DNA of 17,699 nt from Anaerolineales bacterium (GTDB taxonomy: Bacteria > Chloroflexota > Anaerolineae > Anaerolineales > Anaerolineaceae). Under the pieces are notes generated by a model. That model worked only from the letters and a program-made list of their open reading frames with translations, was not told where the DNA came from and did no database searches. Made by a program: the position numbers and the translations under genes. Below are positions 4,867-11,821 of the stretch, piece after piece. Position 1 is the stretch's first letter; the number at the start of each line of letters is the position of its first letter. The stretch covers positions 1 to 17,699 of the forward strand of contig JAGVAB010000149.1 of assembly GCA_020060485.1 (NCBI GenBank). The letters run 5' to 3'.

Positions 4867-6828
4867 ATGCAGTACGCACAAGCAATTTTCACAAATGCAG
4901 GTATATACATCATTGCAGCGCTGGGACTGGCCATCTTCACCGGCTATACCGGTCTGTTCAGCCTGGGGCATGCTGCTTTCATGGCAGTGGGAGCTTACGT
5001 TGCCGCAATCATGACGTATTTCCTGGACTGGCCGTTGATCCCGTCCTTATTGTTGGGCACCATCGCGGCAGTGATCGTCAGCCTGATCATCGGCTATCCG
5101 ACATTGCGCGCCAAACTGCGCTCTGACTATTTTGCCATCGCCACGCTGGGCTTTGGCGAAGCGGTGAAGGTGCTGCTGGAGAATCTGGCACTCACCCAGA
5201 GCGCCCGCGGCCTGCCCGGGATTGAAAAACTGGCCGGACCTCTCAACACAGCTTTTTTTGTGGTGGTGACCATCATCCTGTGCCGCAATTTCCTCAACAG
5301 CACCTTCGGCCGCAAGATCATTGCTATCGGGCAGGATCCGGTTGCCGCAGAAATGATCGGCATTAAGCTCCTGCCTAACCAGGTACTTTCGCTGGCCATC
5401 AGCGCCGCCTTTTCTGGCCTGGCCGGCGGTTTGCTGGCACATTACATCACCTTCATCCAGCCTTCCATTTTCAGCATGGATCTTTCCAGCTTGCTGACCG
5501 CAGGTGTGGTGGCGGGCGGCATGGGCAGCCTCACCGGCCCCTTTGTGGCCATTGCCTTGTTCATCGTCATCCCCGAGCTGTTTCGCGGTCTGGCGCTGTG
5601 GCGGCTGGTGCTCTATGGGGTGGTGCTGGTAGGCATCATCAACTTCCGCCCCAAAGGGATTTTTGGGCATGAAGAACTGAATTTTGACAACATGCCCAAA
5701 TTGTTCACCATCGTGGGCCTGACGGTAGGACTTACGGTGGCCACCAGTCTGACCAAGAGCCTGAGCTATTCCATGAGCAGGATGCTGGCAATGGTCATTG
5801 CTGCTGCGGCAGCTCTGGCGCTAACCATCGCCATTGGTTATCTGGGCAAGCTGCTGGCAAAGTGGCTGCGAAAACCTTTCGCCGCAGCAGGGCAAGTCAT
5901 TTCCGGGCGTTTTGGCGGCCTGGTGAACAACCTGCAAAACAAGGCGCCTTTCTTCCGCAACCGGGAATTGCCCATGCTGGACGAGATCAATGCCGCAGCA
6001 CGTACCAATGCGGCCGAAAAACACCAACGGACTGCGGATTCAGAATCCATGCTGAGCATCAAATGCCTGGCCAAGAAATTTGGCGGGGTGGTGGCGGTGG
6101 ACGGATTTGACCTGGAGATCTACGAAGGCGAAGTGGTGGGCTTGATCGGTCCCAATGGATCGGGCAAGACAACGGTTTTCAACCTGATCAGCGGGTACTA
6201 TCCGGTGGATAGTGGCACCATCACCTTCCACGGGAATGAGCTGACCAAAAAAGAATCAACCTCCATTGTGCTGGGTGGTATCTCGCGCACCTTTCAGAAC
6301 ATTCGCCTGTTTGGCAATATGAGCGTTTTGCAGAATGTGACCACAGCCCTGCATGATGCCAGCAATTACACCTTGTTTGAGGCCTTTATCCAATGGCCGT
6401 GGACGGTGGGTGCCACCGAAAAACGCATGCAAGAAACCGCCATGGAATTGCTGAAAGTGGTGGAACTTGAAGATTTTGCGGACCGACTGGCAAATACACT
6501 GCCCTATGGCTTGCAGCGCAAGCTGGAAATTGCGCGTGCCCTGGCCCTGCGCCCGCGCCTGTTGATGCTGGACGAACCGGCTGCCGGCATGAACCCGCAG
6601 GAGTCGCTGGAATTGGTGGAACTGGTGCGCCGTATTCATGTTTCCAAGCATCTGACCGTGATCCTGATCGAGCATCATATGGATGTGGTGATGAATCTTT
6701 GCGAACGCATCGCAGTGATCAATTATGGCAGAAAGATTGCAGAAGGAACCCCCGAAGAAATTCAGAACAATGCGGAGGTGCTGGAAGCATATCTGGGAGA
6801 AAAGGTGGAAAATGTTGCTGCGAGTTGA
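4867..6828 (+). CDS. livM-livG: Natural fusion of permease LivM and ATPase LivG
   Basis: A 653-residue protein carrying the second channel subunit and one nucleotide-binding subunit in one chain. Residues 1-267 are LivM, with GLFSLGHAAFMAVGAY, SDYFAIATLGFGE and the ending RPKGIFG (261-267). Residues about 275-331 add two hydrophobic segments not found in ordinary LivM, then a soluble linker of about 60 residues. Residues 395-653 are LivG: Walker A GPNGSGKT (428-435), Q-loop in SRTFQNIRLF, signature LPYGL (545-549), Walker B ending DE (569-570), and H-loop His603. The LivG signature is usually LSYGQ, so the Ser-to-Pro and Gln-to-Leu changes are odd. The Met at the LivG start (6049) has no good Shine-Dalgarno, so separate translation is unlikely. 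An even number of extra spans would keep LivG in the cytoplasm. AGGAGG stands 7 bases before the ATG. Confidence 0.93.
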   Translation: MQYAQAIFTNAGIYIIAALGLAIFTGYTGLFSLGHAAFMAVGAYVAAIMTYFLDWPLIPSLLLGTIAAVIVSLIIGYPTLRAKLRSDYFAIATLGFGEAVKVLLENLALTQSARGLPGIEKLAGPLNTAFFVVVTIILCRNFLNSTFGRKIIAIGQDPVAAEMIGIKLLPNQVLSLAISAAFSGLAGGLLAHYITFIQPSIFSMDLSSLLTAGVVAGGMGSLTGPFVAIALFIVIPELFRGLALWRLVLYGVVLVGIINFRPKGIFGHEELNFDNMPKLFTIVGLTVGLTVATSLTKSLSYSMSRMLAMVIAAAAALALTIAIGYLGKLLAKWLRKPFAAAGQVISGRFGGLVNNLQNKAPFFRNRELPMLDEINAAARTNAAEKHQRTADSESMLSIKCLAKKFGGVVAVDGFDLEIYEGEVVGLIGPNGSGKTTVFNLISGYYPVDSGTITFHGNELTKKESTSIVLGGISRTFQNIRLFGNMSVLQNVTTALHDASNYTLFEAFIQWPWTVGATEKRMQETAMELLKVVELEDFADRLANTLPYGLQRKLEIARALALRPRLLMLDEPAAGMNPQESLELVELVRRIHVSKHLTVILIEHHMDVVMNLCERIAVINYGRKIAEGTPEEIQNNAEVLEAYLGEKVENVAAS

Positions 6829-7555
6829 AGGTCTAAATGTATTCTATGGGGTCGCGGTTCACGCCTTGCGCGATGTGAGCTTTGAAGTGCAGGAAGGGGA
6901 GATCCTGTCGATCATTGGCGCCAACGGTGCTGGAAAATCGACCCTGATGTGGACCCTGATCGGCCAGTTGAAGCCGCGCTCAGGAAAAGTGATCTTCCGG
7001 GATCAGGTCATGAAGCCGGTTCCGCACCTGGCAGTATCTGCGGGTATGGCCCTGGTGCCGGAACGCCGCCGCCTGTTTCCCAATTTGACGGTGCGGGAGA
7101 ACCTGCAGATGGGGGCCTATCTGCGGGGTGACCGCACAGGCGTCCAAAAAGACCTGGATTATGTCTTTACGCTATTTCCCATTCTCAAGGAACGCATCAA
7201 CCAGTATGCGGGCACGCTATCGGGCGGGCAGCAGCAGATGGTGGCCACAGCCCGCGGTTTGATGTCGCGTCCCAGGCTGTTATTGCTGGATGAACCCTCC
7301 CTGGGCCTGGCCCCGCAGTTGGTGAATCAAATCTTTCAAACCATTCAGGAAATTTCCAAACAGGGTACAACCATCTTGCTGGTGGAACAAAACGCCAAGA
7401 AATCACTGGCGATTGCGCACCGGGCCTATGTGCTGGAGGTGGGCCGTATCGTGCGCACCGGCACCGGTCAGGAACTGCTGGATGATCCCGCTGTCCAGGC
7501 GGCCTATCTGGGCGTAAGTCAGCACACCGAAGCGGTTCTGGAAGACTTAAAGTAG
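6812..7555 (+). CDS. livF: Branched-chain amino acid ABC transporter ATP-binding protein LivF
   Basis: The second ATPase of the importer, pairing with the LivG part of the fusion to drive transport. The ATG at 6812 is inside the end of the preceding gene (17-base overlap, different frame) and gives the typical start MLLRVEGLNVFYG; the open frame extending further upstream is not used. Visible motifs: Walker A GANGAGKS, Q-loop region VPERRRLFPNLTVRENL, signature LSGGQQQM, Walker B LLLLDEPSLGLAP and a LVEQN segment where His is replaced by Gln, as is normal in LivF. The 247 residues are slightly longer than the usual 233-240 because of a short acidic tail. The overlap implies translational coupling with the fusion gene. 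The operon ends 18 bases later in a strong terminator. Confidence 0.94.
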   Translation: MLLRVEGLNVFYGVAVHALRDVSFEVQEGEILSIIGANGAGKSTLMWTLIGQLKPRSGKVIFRDQVMKPVPHLAVSAGMALVPERRRLFPNLTVRENLQMGAYLRGDRTGVQKDLDYVFTLFPILKERINQYAGTLSGGQQQMVATARGLMSRPRLLLLDEPSLGLAPQLVNQIFQTIQEISKQGTTILLVEQNAKKSLAIAHRAYVLEVGRIVRTGTGQELLDDPAVQAAYLGVSQHTEAVLEDLK

Positions 7556-7573
7556 ATCAGCTTGAAGATAGTC

Positions 7574-7609
7574 AAAGCCCCTGCCGGTTGCAACCGGCAG
7601 GGGCTTTTT
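7574..7609 (+). terminator. Terminator of the liv operon
   Basis: Arms 7574-7589 and 7592-7607 are perfectly complementary over 16 bp (the tip AACC/GGTT closes with only GC between, so the real loop is larger), ending in a T-run. The 148 bases after it hold no feature that I can support. Confidence 0.92.
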
Positions 7610-7757
7610 GATTTGGGAGGGTGCCGTTCTAGTCCTACAGCATGAAGACAGCCCGGTTCGCTGCTTATTCATCTTGAGCGTGTCTCGCGGCGGGGTAGGT
7701 TTTGCGTGTAGCCATTAAAAATACAGAGATGGGCGCTCGCGGCAGGCAAGAGTCGTC

Positions 7758-8432
7758 TCATACAAAAGCTTGATTTGCATCTCCAGGCCCGCCACCAATG
7801 AGATTTGCGGTTCTGATTTGTATCGGGTGAGCAAGATAGCGAGAGATCTCAGCACAGGCTGCTTCCCGATCAATTTCTTCAGGGAAGATTAACCCGACGA
7901 TCGTGCCACTGTGGGCGCGGCAGATGCCCGCGGCACCAAGTTTTTTGCGAAGCGAGAGGGCCAGGTCAACCAGGGGATTGAAAAGGATTGCCTGATGACA
8001 TCTGGCGCTCAAACTGGCGGCTTCGCCGATGGCGAAGAGATCCGCGTTGGTAATGCCTTCTTGCAGAAGTTGAAACGCAAGGCGGTGGTGTGGGGCTAAC
8101 CGTCTAAGCACCTCTTTCCAATCATGGGCATTAAAATCTTCACTATCTACCACGCCGCCCGGATCAAGTATCAACAGCCAGGCAGGCGGAGCCTCTCCCA
8201 AGAATTCCTGAAAACGGCCTGTGCGATGATCAAACAAGGTCAATCCATTGAACAAGGTGCTGTCAGTTGGCTCTACCTGCACAGCGATATTTGCGGCATC
8301 CATTGCGGATAGATCCAAATGAAGCACTCGGCTGGTGCAAAACAACGCCGCACCGATATCGGCGGTGCTGGTGCCATAGCCGCGCCCGGAGGGCAGCGGG
8401 TTATGTAGTTTCAGTTCAATCTTTTGTCCAGT
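7758..8432 (-). pseudogene. PduX-like L-threonine kinase (GHMP kinase family), N-terminal part lost
   Basis: PduX phosphorylates L-threonine to O-phospho-threonine for the aminopropanol arm of cobalamin. The minus-strand frame is open only from 8432, just after an in-frame TGA (8435-8433), to TGA at 7758. It reads IELKLHNPLPSGRGYGTSTADIG at its start: this is the GHMP ATP-binding motif, which in PduX lies around residue 85. It then follows PduX closely: VEPTDSTLFNGLTLFDH, GEAASLSA and AHSGTIVGLIFP, ending normally. So roughly the first 75-85 residues, including the conserved CGEL segment, are missing. No ATG lies before the ATP motif; the first possible start, TTG at 8345, would remove it. 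A GGTGAACTG (GEL) remnant in another frame at 8437-8429 hints at an internal deletion. I judge it a broken gene; alien start usage or an assembly error is the alternative. No cobalamin genes are nearby. Confidence 0.7.
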
Positions 8433-8582
8433 TCACCTCCCTGGGGGAAGCATTCCTGCCGCCAGCATTGATGACGATATGGAAGTTGATCCGAGAAAGT
8501 CTATTCCCTGATCTCCCTGATCGCAAGCTGAATAGCATATCCGTTCCTGTGTCATGTATTCGACGATCGCATTAGCCGTCGA

Positions 8583-9065
8583 TTAATCAGAAACTGTAGC
8601 ATTTGTTTGTTTCAGGTATTCTCTCTCGGCCTCCCGTTCCATCGTGCGGATCAGAAAGACGTCATCGTCATCGAACTTTTTTAATCTCTCCGCCCGCAGG
8701 TTGGCATCTTTTCTTGTCTTCATTACATCCTTGATGCCAAAATACCATGCTACCGCGATGAGCGTCAGCCCCAATATTTTTATGATGGCGCTTTGACCAG
8801 CACCGATCATCAAGCCGCCAACCATTGCAGATATGACAAGGAGAAAAATCGGCGCAAACAAATTAACCTTGCTTCTTTTTAGCTTGGCAATGTATTCACC
8901 GATACATTTATCACACAAAATGCAATGGCTAACACCTTTGCCATAAGTAGTGGTCATAACAGATTGATTACCTCTTAATTCTGTATTTTGATCGATAACA
9001 GCGGTGGTCATAAACGAGTTCCCCAAATTAGCCGTTTGTGCTTTGCATTTCAAACAAATAGCCAT
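8583..9065 (-). CDS. Unknown membrane protein with N-terminal Cys pairs
   Basis: A 160-residue protein that I do not recognise. AAGGAG lies 9 bases before the ATG, which supports the start. The N-terminus has CLKC (Cys4, Cys7) and, after a spacer of about 40 residues, HCILCDKC (Cys48, Cys51, Cys54), a pattern that could bind zinc as a split ribbon. Two hydrophobic segments follow (about residues 69-85 and 91-108, APIFLLVISAMVGGLMIGAG and IIKILGLTLIAVAWYFG), then a highly charged C-terminal tail (RKDANLRAERLKKFDDDD) likely to be cytoplasmic. It stands alone on the minus strand, 150 bases from the kinase remnant. The zinc-ribbon plus membrane layout recalls other small bacterial membrane proteins, but no function can be named. 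Confidence 0.7.
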   Translation of the reverse strand: MAICLKCKAQTANLGNSFMTTAVIDQNTELRGNQSVMTTTYGKGVSHCILCDKCIGEYIAKLKRSKVNLFAPIFLLVISAMVGGLMIGAGQSAIIKILGLTLIAVAWYFGIKDVMKTRKDANLRAERLKKFDDDDVFLIRTMEREAEREYLKQTNATVSD

Positions 9066-9326
9066 GAACTTTTTCTCCTTGTTAAATAGTCTTTTGAGTG
9101 CCGATTCCAGCTTATAAAAAATGCCATCTATGGTTCAAAATCAGAAATTCGGAAAAGTCTGAACAAAGGGTTCTCGTTTGAGAAAGCGACCGGATATCTT
9201 GCTTGACTTCTTCCAACATGCAGGAGCATCGCTTAACCAACCATGGTCAATGTCAACAGTATAAATTGAAAACCCAGCTGTTTCAAATCACTGATAAATA
9301 CTTAGCCACCTGACACTTTGTGTCTT

Positions 9327-9453
9327 TGCGAAACGGGGCGAAAAAAATGCTGCCTTTTGGGGTACCTTCCAGTACGTTCGCCCCGTTGAAGCAATCCCCC
9401 TGTCTGTCTGGGGATCGCCACAGCCCGAGGAAAGCACTCGGGCTTCGCGATGA
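9327..9453. repeat. Composite palindromic intergenic element (REP/MITE-like)
   Basis: Three nested dyads: AACGGGGCGAA (9332-9342) with TTCGCCCCGTT (9377-9387); ATCCCC (9394-9399) with GGGGAT (9410-9415); AGCCCGAG (9422-9429) with CTCGGGCT (9437-9444). It ends in TCGCGATGACAG. The GAAGCAATCCCC...GGGGAT...CGCGATGACAG layout resembles dispersed palindromic repeats common between genes in some bacteria. The other copies that would prove this are not in the window. The remainder of 9066-9486 shows no gene or signal that I can support. Confidence 0.45.
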
Positions 9454-9486
9454 CAGAACCATTTGTTTTTTGAAATGAGTTTATGG

Positions 9487-9861
9487 TTAACTGTCGGGCG
9501 GCCAGTGAATACCGAATGCCGAATTGCCACAGGTGTATATATAGGTATCCGTATGCCAGACCCTGACCCCGGTAAAGGTGCCGGTGGAAAAAATCGCATT
9601 AACTTGTGCGTGTACGTCAGACACCCGAATGAAAAATTCTTCAAATTTTTCTATTTGAGCGAGCTCTTTAAGATTGGGAAGGATGATTGCTTTTACTTCT
9701 TTGGAGTCACCCAAAAATAATTGACGTGAGCCCCATGCTCTTTTCAGTGAGCTATATTCGCTGAGAATCTTCTCCTCGCTAAGGTATGGCACTGCGTCCA
9801 AGGCTTTGCCTAATAGAAGCTCAACAGCCTCGGATGGATCTTTGGTGGTTATTTCATCCAT
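9487..9861 (-). CDS. Unknown 124-residue protein
   Basis: An ORF from an ATG at 9861 with AAGGAG 8 bases upstream (9875-9870), which is the main support that it is real. The first 95 residues are acidic and look helical (DPSEAVELLLGKALDAVPYL, KEVKAIILPNLKELAQIEKF). The last 29 (from GTFTGVRVWHTDTYIYTCGN on) have a different, Thr/Trp/Tyr-rich character and end close to the palindromic element, so the C-terminus may have been replaced by a frameshift or rearrangement. No signal peptide or membrane segment. I do not recognise a family. Alone on the minus strand, with a gene of the opposite direction starting 283 bases to the right. Confidence 0.55.
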   Translation of the reverse strand: MDEITTKDPSEAVELLLGKALDAVPYLSEEKILSEYSSLKRAWGSRQLFLGDSKEVKAIILPNLKELAQIEKFEEFFIRVSDVHAQVNAIFSTGTFTGVRVWHTDTYIYTCGNSAFGIHWPPDS

Positions 9862-10076
9862 TTTTTTCTCCTTTTACAAATAGGTTAACGTAGAAAATTG
9901 CAAATGAATATCTGAAAGGTACCTAATGGCGTAGAATCCCCAAATTCCCAGTCTAACATATTTTACCAACATTCTCACCCTTCCAGGGTAATGGTTGTGG
10001 CTGAACTCATTTAATTATAGAAAATTTTTCGCCGAATAATCCCGATGATCATTTTTCACTTCCCAAACACAGTTTG

Positions 10077-10086
10077 TTGCTATAAT
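10077..10086 (+). promoter_or_regulatory. Extended -10 promoter of the zinc-ribbon gene
   Basis: TTGCTATAAT contains a perfect TATAAT (10081-10086) with the TGN extension (10078-10080). The -35 region is poor, as is common with extended -10 promoters. Expected start near 10093, about 52 bases before the chosen ATG. The rest of 9862-10126 is AT-rich and shows nothing else. Confidence 0.6.
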
Positions 10087-10144
10087 TCTACTGTGTCAGG
10101 GTTACCCGGTGAAGACTACTGATTAAATGAAAGGAAAGCGCACG

Positions 10145-10837
10145 ATGGCTTGCTTGTTTGGACATCAATGGAATGGTTGTACCTGCAAAAAATGTGGCAA
10201 ATATCGCGATGAGAATCATGACTGGAATGGATGCACCTGTAGAATCTGCGGCAAGAAGCGAGCAGAAGGCCATGACTGGCAGCAGTCAGAGTCCAATAAA
10301 TGTCATGAAACCTGCTCAATCTGCGGAGCTGGTCGTTATGTAGCACATGTTTGGAAAGGTTGCACCTGTACGAGATGTGATACCGTCCGGGATGAAATGC
10401 ACGACTTCCAACCCGTATCAAAAAAATGTGAAGAGAAGTGCACAATCTGCGGGAAGATCAGAACAACGGAGCATCAATTTGTCGAAAAAAAAGGCGCCCA
10501 ATGCGTTTTGATCTGTTCCATTTGTGGCCATAAAACATATCAACACCGTTTCGAGAGGTTCACGGGAGTGTGTTCCATCTGCAATAAGGCGATGGATGAT
10601 GAGGAGTTTGTACATGCATTGTCAAATGATTTGATCTTTATCTTGGAGGATCACCACACAGGAAGGCCGCTGCAAAAAAGTGATGAGGAATATGTGCGTT
10701 CATTCGGGGTTGCCCTGAATGAACGCGGGGGCATGAAGATGATGAGGGCTGTCGGGACCAACGTAAGCCGAAGCTTACCGATGGCCTCCAGATACCTGGA
10801 ATATCTTTGGGACGGCATTGGCAGCTGGCAAGCGTAA
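10145..10837 (+). CDS. Tandem zinc-ribbon repeat protein of unknown function
   Basis: A 230-residue protein whose first 150 residues are seven tandem Cys/His units. The His of the H-x-(W/F) motif falls at 7, 25, 43, 68, 86, 110 and 134, so spacings are 18, 18, 25, 18, 24, 24. Short units follow H-x-W-x-G-C-T-C-x-x-C (Cys12/14/17, 30/32/35, 73/75/78); long units carry C-x3-C-x-x-C (53/57/60, 95/99/102, 120/124/127); the last has Cys143/146. This is what one expects of a chain of small zinc sites shared between neighbouring units. Residues 151-230 form a separate, cysteine-free domain. ATG 10145 was chosen because AAGGAAAG lies 9 bases upstream; an ATG at 10127 has no such site. No signal peptide or membrane span, so probably cytoplasmic. 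The next gene starts 48 bases later and is probably co-transcribed. No function is known to me. Confidence 0.85.
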   Translation: MACLFGHQWNGCTCKKCGKYRDENHDWNGCTCRICGKKRAEGHDWQQSESNKCHETCSICGAGRYVAHVWKGCTCTRCDTVRDEMHDFQPVSKKCEEKCTICGKIRTTEHQFVEKKGAQCVLICSICGHKTYQHRFERFTGVCSICNKAMDDEEFVHALSNDLIFILEDHHTGRPLQKSDEEYVRSFGVALNERGGMKMMRAVGTNVSRSLPMASRYLEYLWDGIGSWQA

Positions 10838-10885
10838 TTGAGAACTTGCAAAGACAATGATGATACCATCGGAGGAAACAATCGC

Positions 10886-11488
10886 ATGAAGCTTATTTCG
10901 TTGCTGTTGGACAAGTTGCTGGATTTATTGATTGTGGTGGGTGTTATTGGGCTCATTATGGGCATTATTAACACTTTCAAAGGAAGGCCCCAACAAGCAA
11001 AATATGGTTTTTTGTTATTCGGCGTTCTGGTACTCGCCATCGTTTTATCGCATGGTTTATCATGGATCATCTCGAAAATTGAACAAAAAAAGGATGCGAT
11101 GAAACCCGCAACAGGTACAGCGGCAGCGGTTCCTTCTGCCATCCCGCCCATCCAGGAGCAGCCACTGACTGTGCTTGGTATGGTTGTCATCATGGAAAAC
11201 CCGCTACCTTTCCCCAAAGATGAGGAAAGGTTAATAAGCGAAATTCTGGCGCAACAGACCGGAGACTTCAAGCGGGTGATCGCCCCATCGGCTCAGGTAA
11301 ACATTGTTGTAGCTGGTGCCAGTCTGGATGATGATGCGTATATCTACGGGGTCTGCCGGAGCAATTTTGATGGATTGGATGCCTATTCAGATCAAGATGA
11401 GTTCCTGCAGCGCGTCGCAACCGGTTCGTTTGTTGCCAGTGACGGGAACCGGGGTAAGCATTTTGCTTTTTTAAACCGCAAAATGTGA
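10886..11488 (+). CDS. Unknown two-span membrane protein
   Basis: A 200-residue protein from ATG 10886, preceded by GGAGG (10871-10875, 10 bases upstream); the open frame runs further back but has no better start. Two membrane segments are clear, about residues 11-28 (LLDLLIVVGVIGLIMGII) and 41-62 (YGFLLFGVLVLAIVLSHGLS), giving a hairpin in the membrane with a short positive loop (KGRPQQAK) between them. After an Ala/Pro-rich linker (75-92) a soluble domain of about 105 residues follows, with no motif that I recognise. It lies 48 bases after the zinc-ribbon gene on the same strand and with no terminator between, so the two likely form a small operon. It is followed by the argG leader region. 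Confidence 0.75.
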   Translation: MKLISLLLDKLLDLLIVVGVIGLIMGIINTFKGRPQQAKYGFLLFGVLVLAIVLSHGLSWIISKIEQKKDAMKPATGTAAAVPSAIPPIQEQPLTVLGMVVIMENPLPFPKDEERLISEILAQQTGDFKRVIAPSAQVNIVVAGASLDDDAYIYGVCRSNFDGLDAYSDQDEFLQRVATGSFVASDGNRGKHFAFLNRKM

Positions 11489-11607
11489 ACATGCGTTTTC
11501 GCCAGGGTTTTTTGGAATCCAAAAGCAAAACTGGATTAAGGAATGCCTTGTGCTGTATTGTTCTTTTGACAGTGGATTCGGCAGCAAAATTCGTTTCAGC
11601 AATTTCA

Positions 11608-11636
11608 TTGACAGCCGTGTTTCTTCGTGATATGAT
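11608..11636 (+). promoter_or_regulatory. Strong sigma70-type promoter of argG
   Basis: A perfect TTGACA (11608-11613), a 17-base spacer and TATGAT (11631-11636), plus a TGN extension just before the -10 box (11628-11630). The expected start near 11643 gives a 5' leader of about 214 bases for argG. Confidence 0.8.
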
Positions 11637-11646
11637 CGGGCCAATT

Positions 11647-11754
11647 ATGAACAAAACCATTTGCTCTGCTGTTTTCCACAACGTGCGACGAACCTTCCTG
11701 AAATCCATCTCAGGGAGGCAGGTTCCGTTCAACGATCGAGCGAAAGCTGCATAG
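11647..11754 (+). CDS. Candidate arginine-codon leader peptide of argG (35 residues)
   Basis: An ATG-TAG ORF that starts about 4 bases after the predicted start of transcription, so it would be read as a leaderless or near-leaderless message; there is no Shine-Dalgarno. Codons 14 and 15 are tandem CGA-CGA (11686-11691). Arg also occurs at codons 24 (AGG) and 31 (CGA). All four are codons little used in argG and its neighbours, which prefer CGC and CGT. The CGA pair ends one base before RNA segment 1 of the overlapping attenuator, so a ribosome held there would cover that segment. The peptide itself (HNVRRTFLKSISGRQ in its middle) need not have a function. The open frame continues upstream of the promoter to 11485, so an ORF alone is not proof. 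Confidence 0.55.
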   Translation: MNKTICSAVFHNVRRTFLKSISGRQVPFNDRAKAA

Positions 11755-11821
11755 CCTAGCCAGATCCGCATAAGCATTCCACTGGATTTCGTAAAGCTCT
11801 CCTCCCTGAGGAGAGCTTTTT
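11693..11821 (+). promoter_or_regulatory. Candidate transcription attenuator of argG (segments 1:2, 2:3, 3:4)
   Basis: Three competing pairings are visible. Segment 1 CCTTCCTG (11693-11700) pairs with segment 2 CAGGGAGG (11711-11718) over 8 bp, one of them G-U. Segment 2, as CTCAGGGAGG (11709-11718), pairs perfectly over 10 bp with CCTCCCTGAG (11801-11810), which is the upper stem and loop of the terminator. The terminator 3:4 is AAAGCTCTCCTC (11793-11804) with GAGGAGAGCTTT (11808-11819) followed by Ts. A stall at CGA-CGA would mask segment 1, free segment 2 and stop the terminator forming. The hairpin could also serve as the end of the preceding gene; the matched antiterminator argues for control of argG. 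Confidence 0.65.
11793..11821 (+). terminator. Intrinsic terminator in the argG leader
   Basis: A perfect 12-bp stem with a CCT loop and a TTTTT tail, 36 bases before the argG start codon. It is segment 3:4 of the attenuator and may also end transcripts from the upstream membrane-protein gene. Confidence 0.92.

Noticed and set aside
6725..6811. N-terminal extension of LivF to 6725
   Set aside because: It would overlap the preceding ATPase by over 100 bases; the ATG at 6812 gives the canonical LivF start.
8436..8580. Separate 40-codon minus-strand ORF upstream of the kinase remnant
   Set aside because: It shows no likeness to the missing PduX N-terminus and has no ribosome-binding site.
11485..11754. 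89-codon plus-strand ORF as an ordinary gene
   Set aside because: Its first half spans the promoter region of argG and no Shine-Dalgarno is present; only the last 35 codons, after the promoter, are considered, as a leader peptide.
11693..11821. T-box riboswitch in the argG leader
   Set aside because: The conserved T-box sequence (TGGNACCGCG type) is absent; GCAGGTTCCGTTC is only a distant likeness. The 1:2/2:3/3:4 pairing fits attenuation better.
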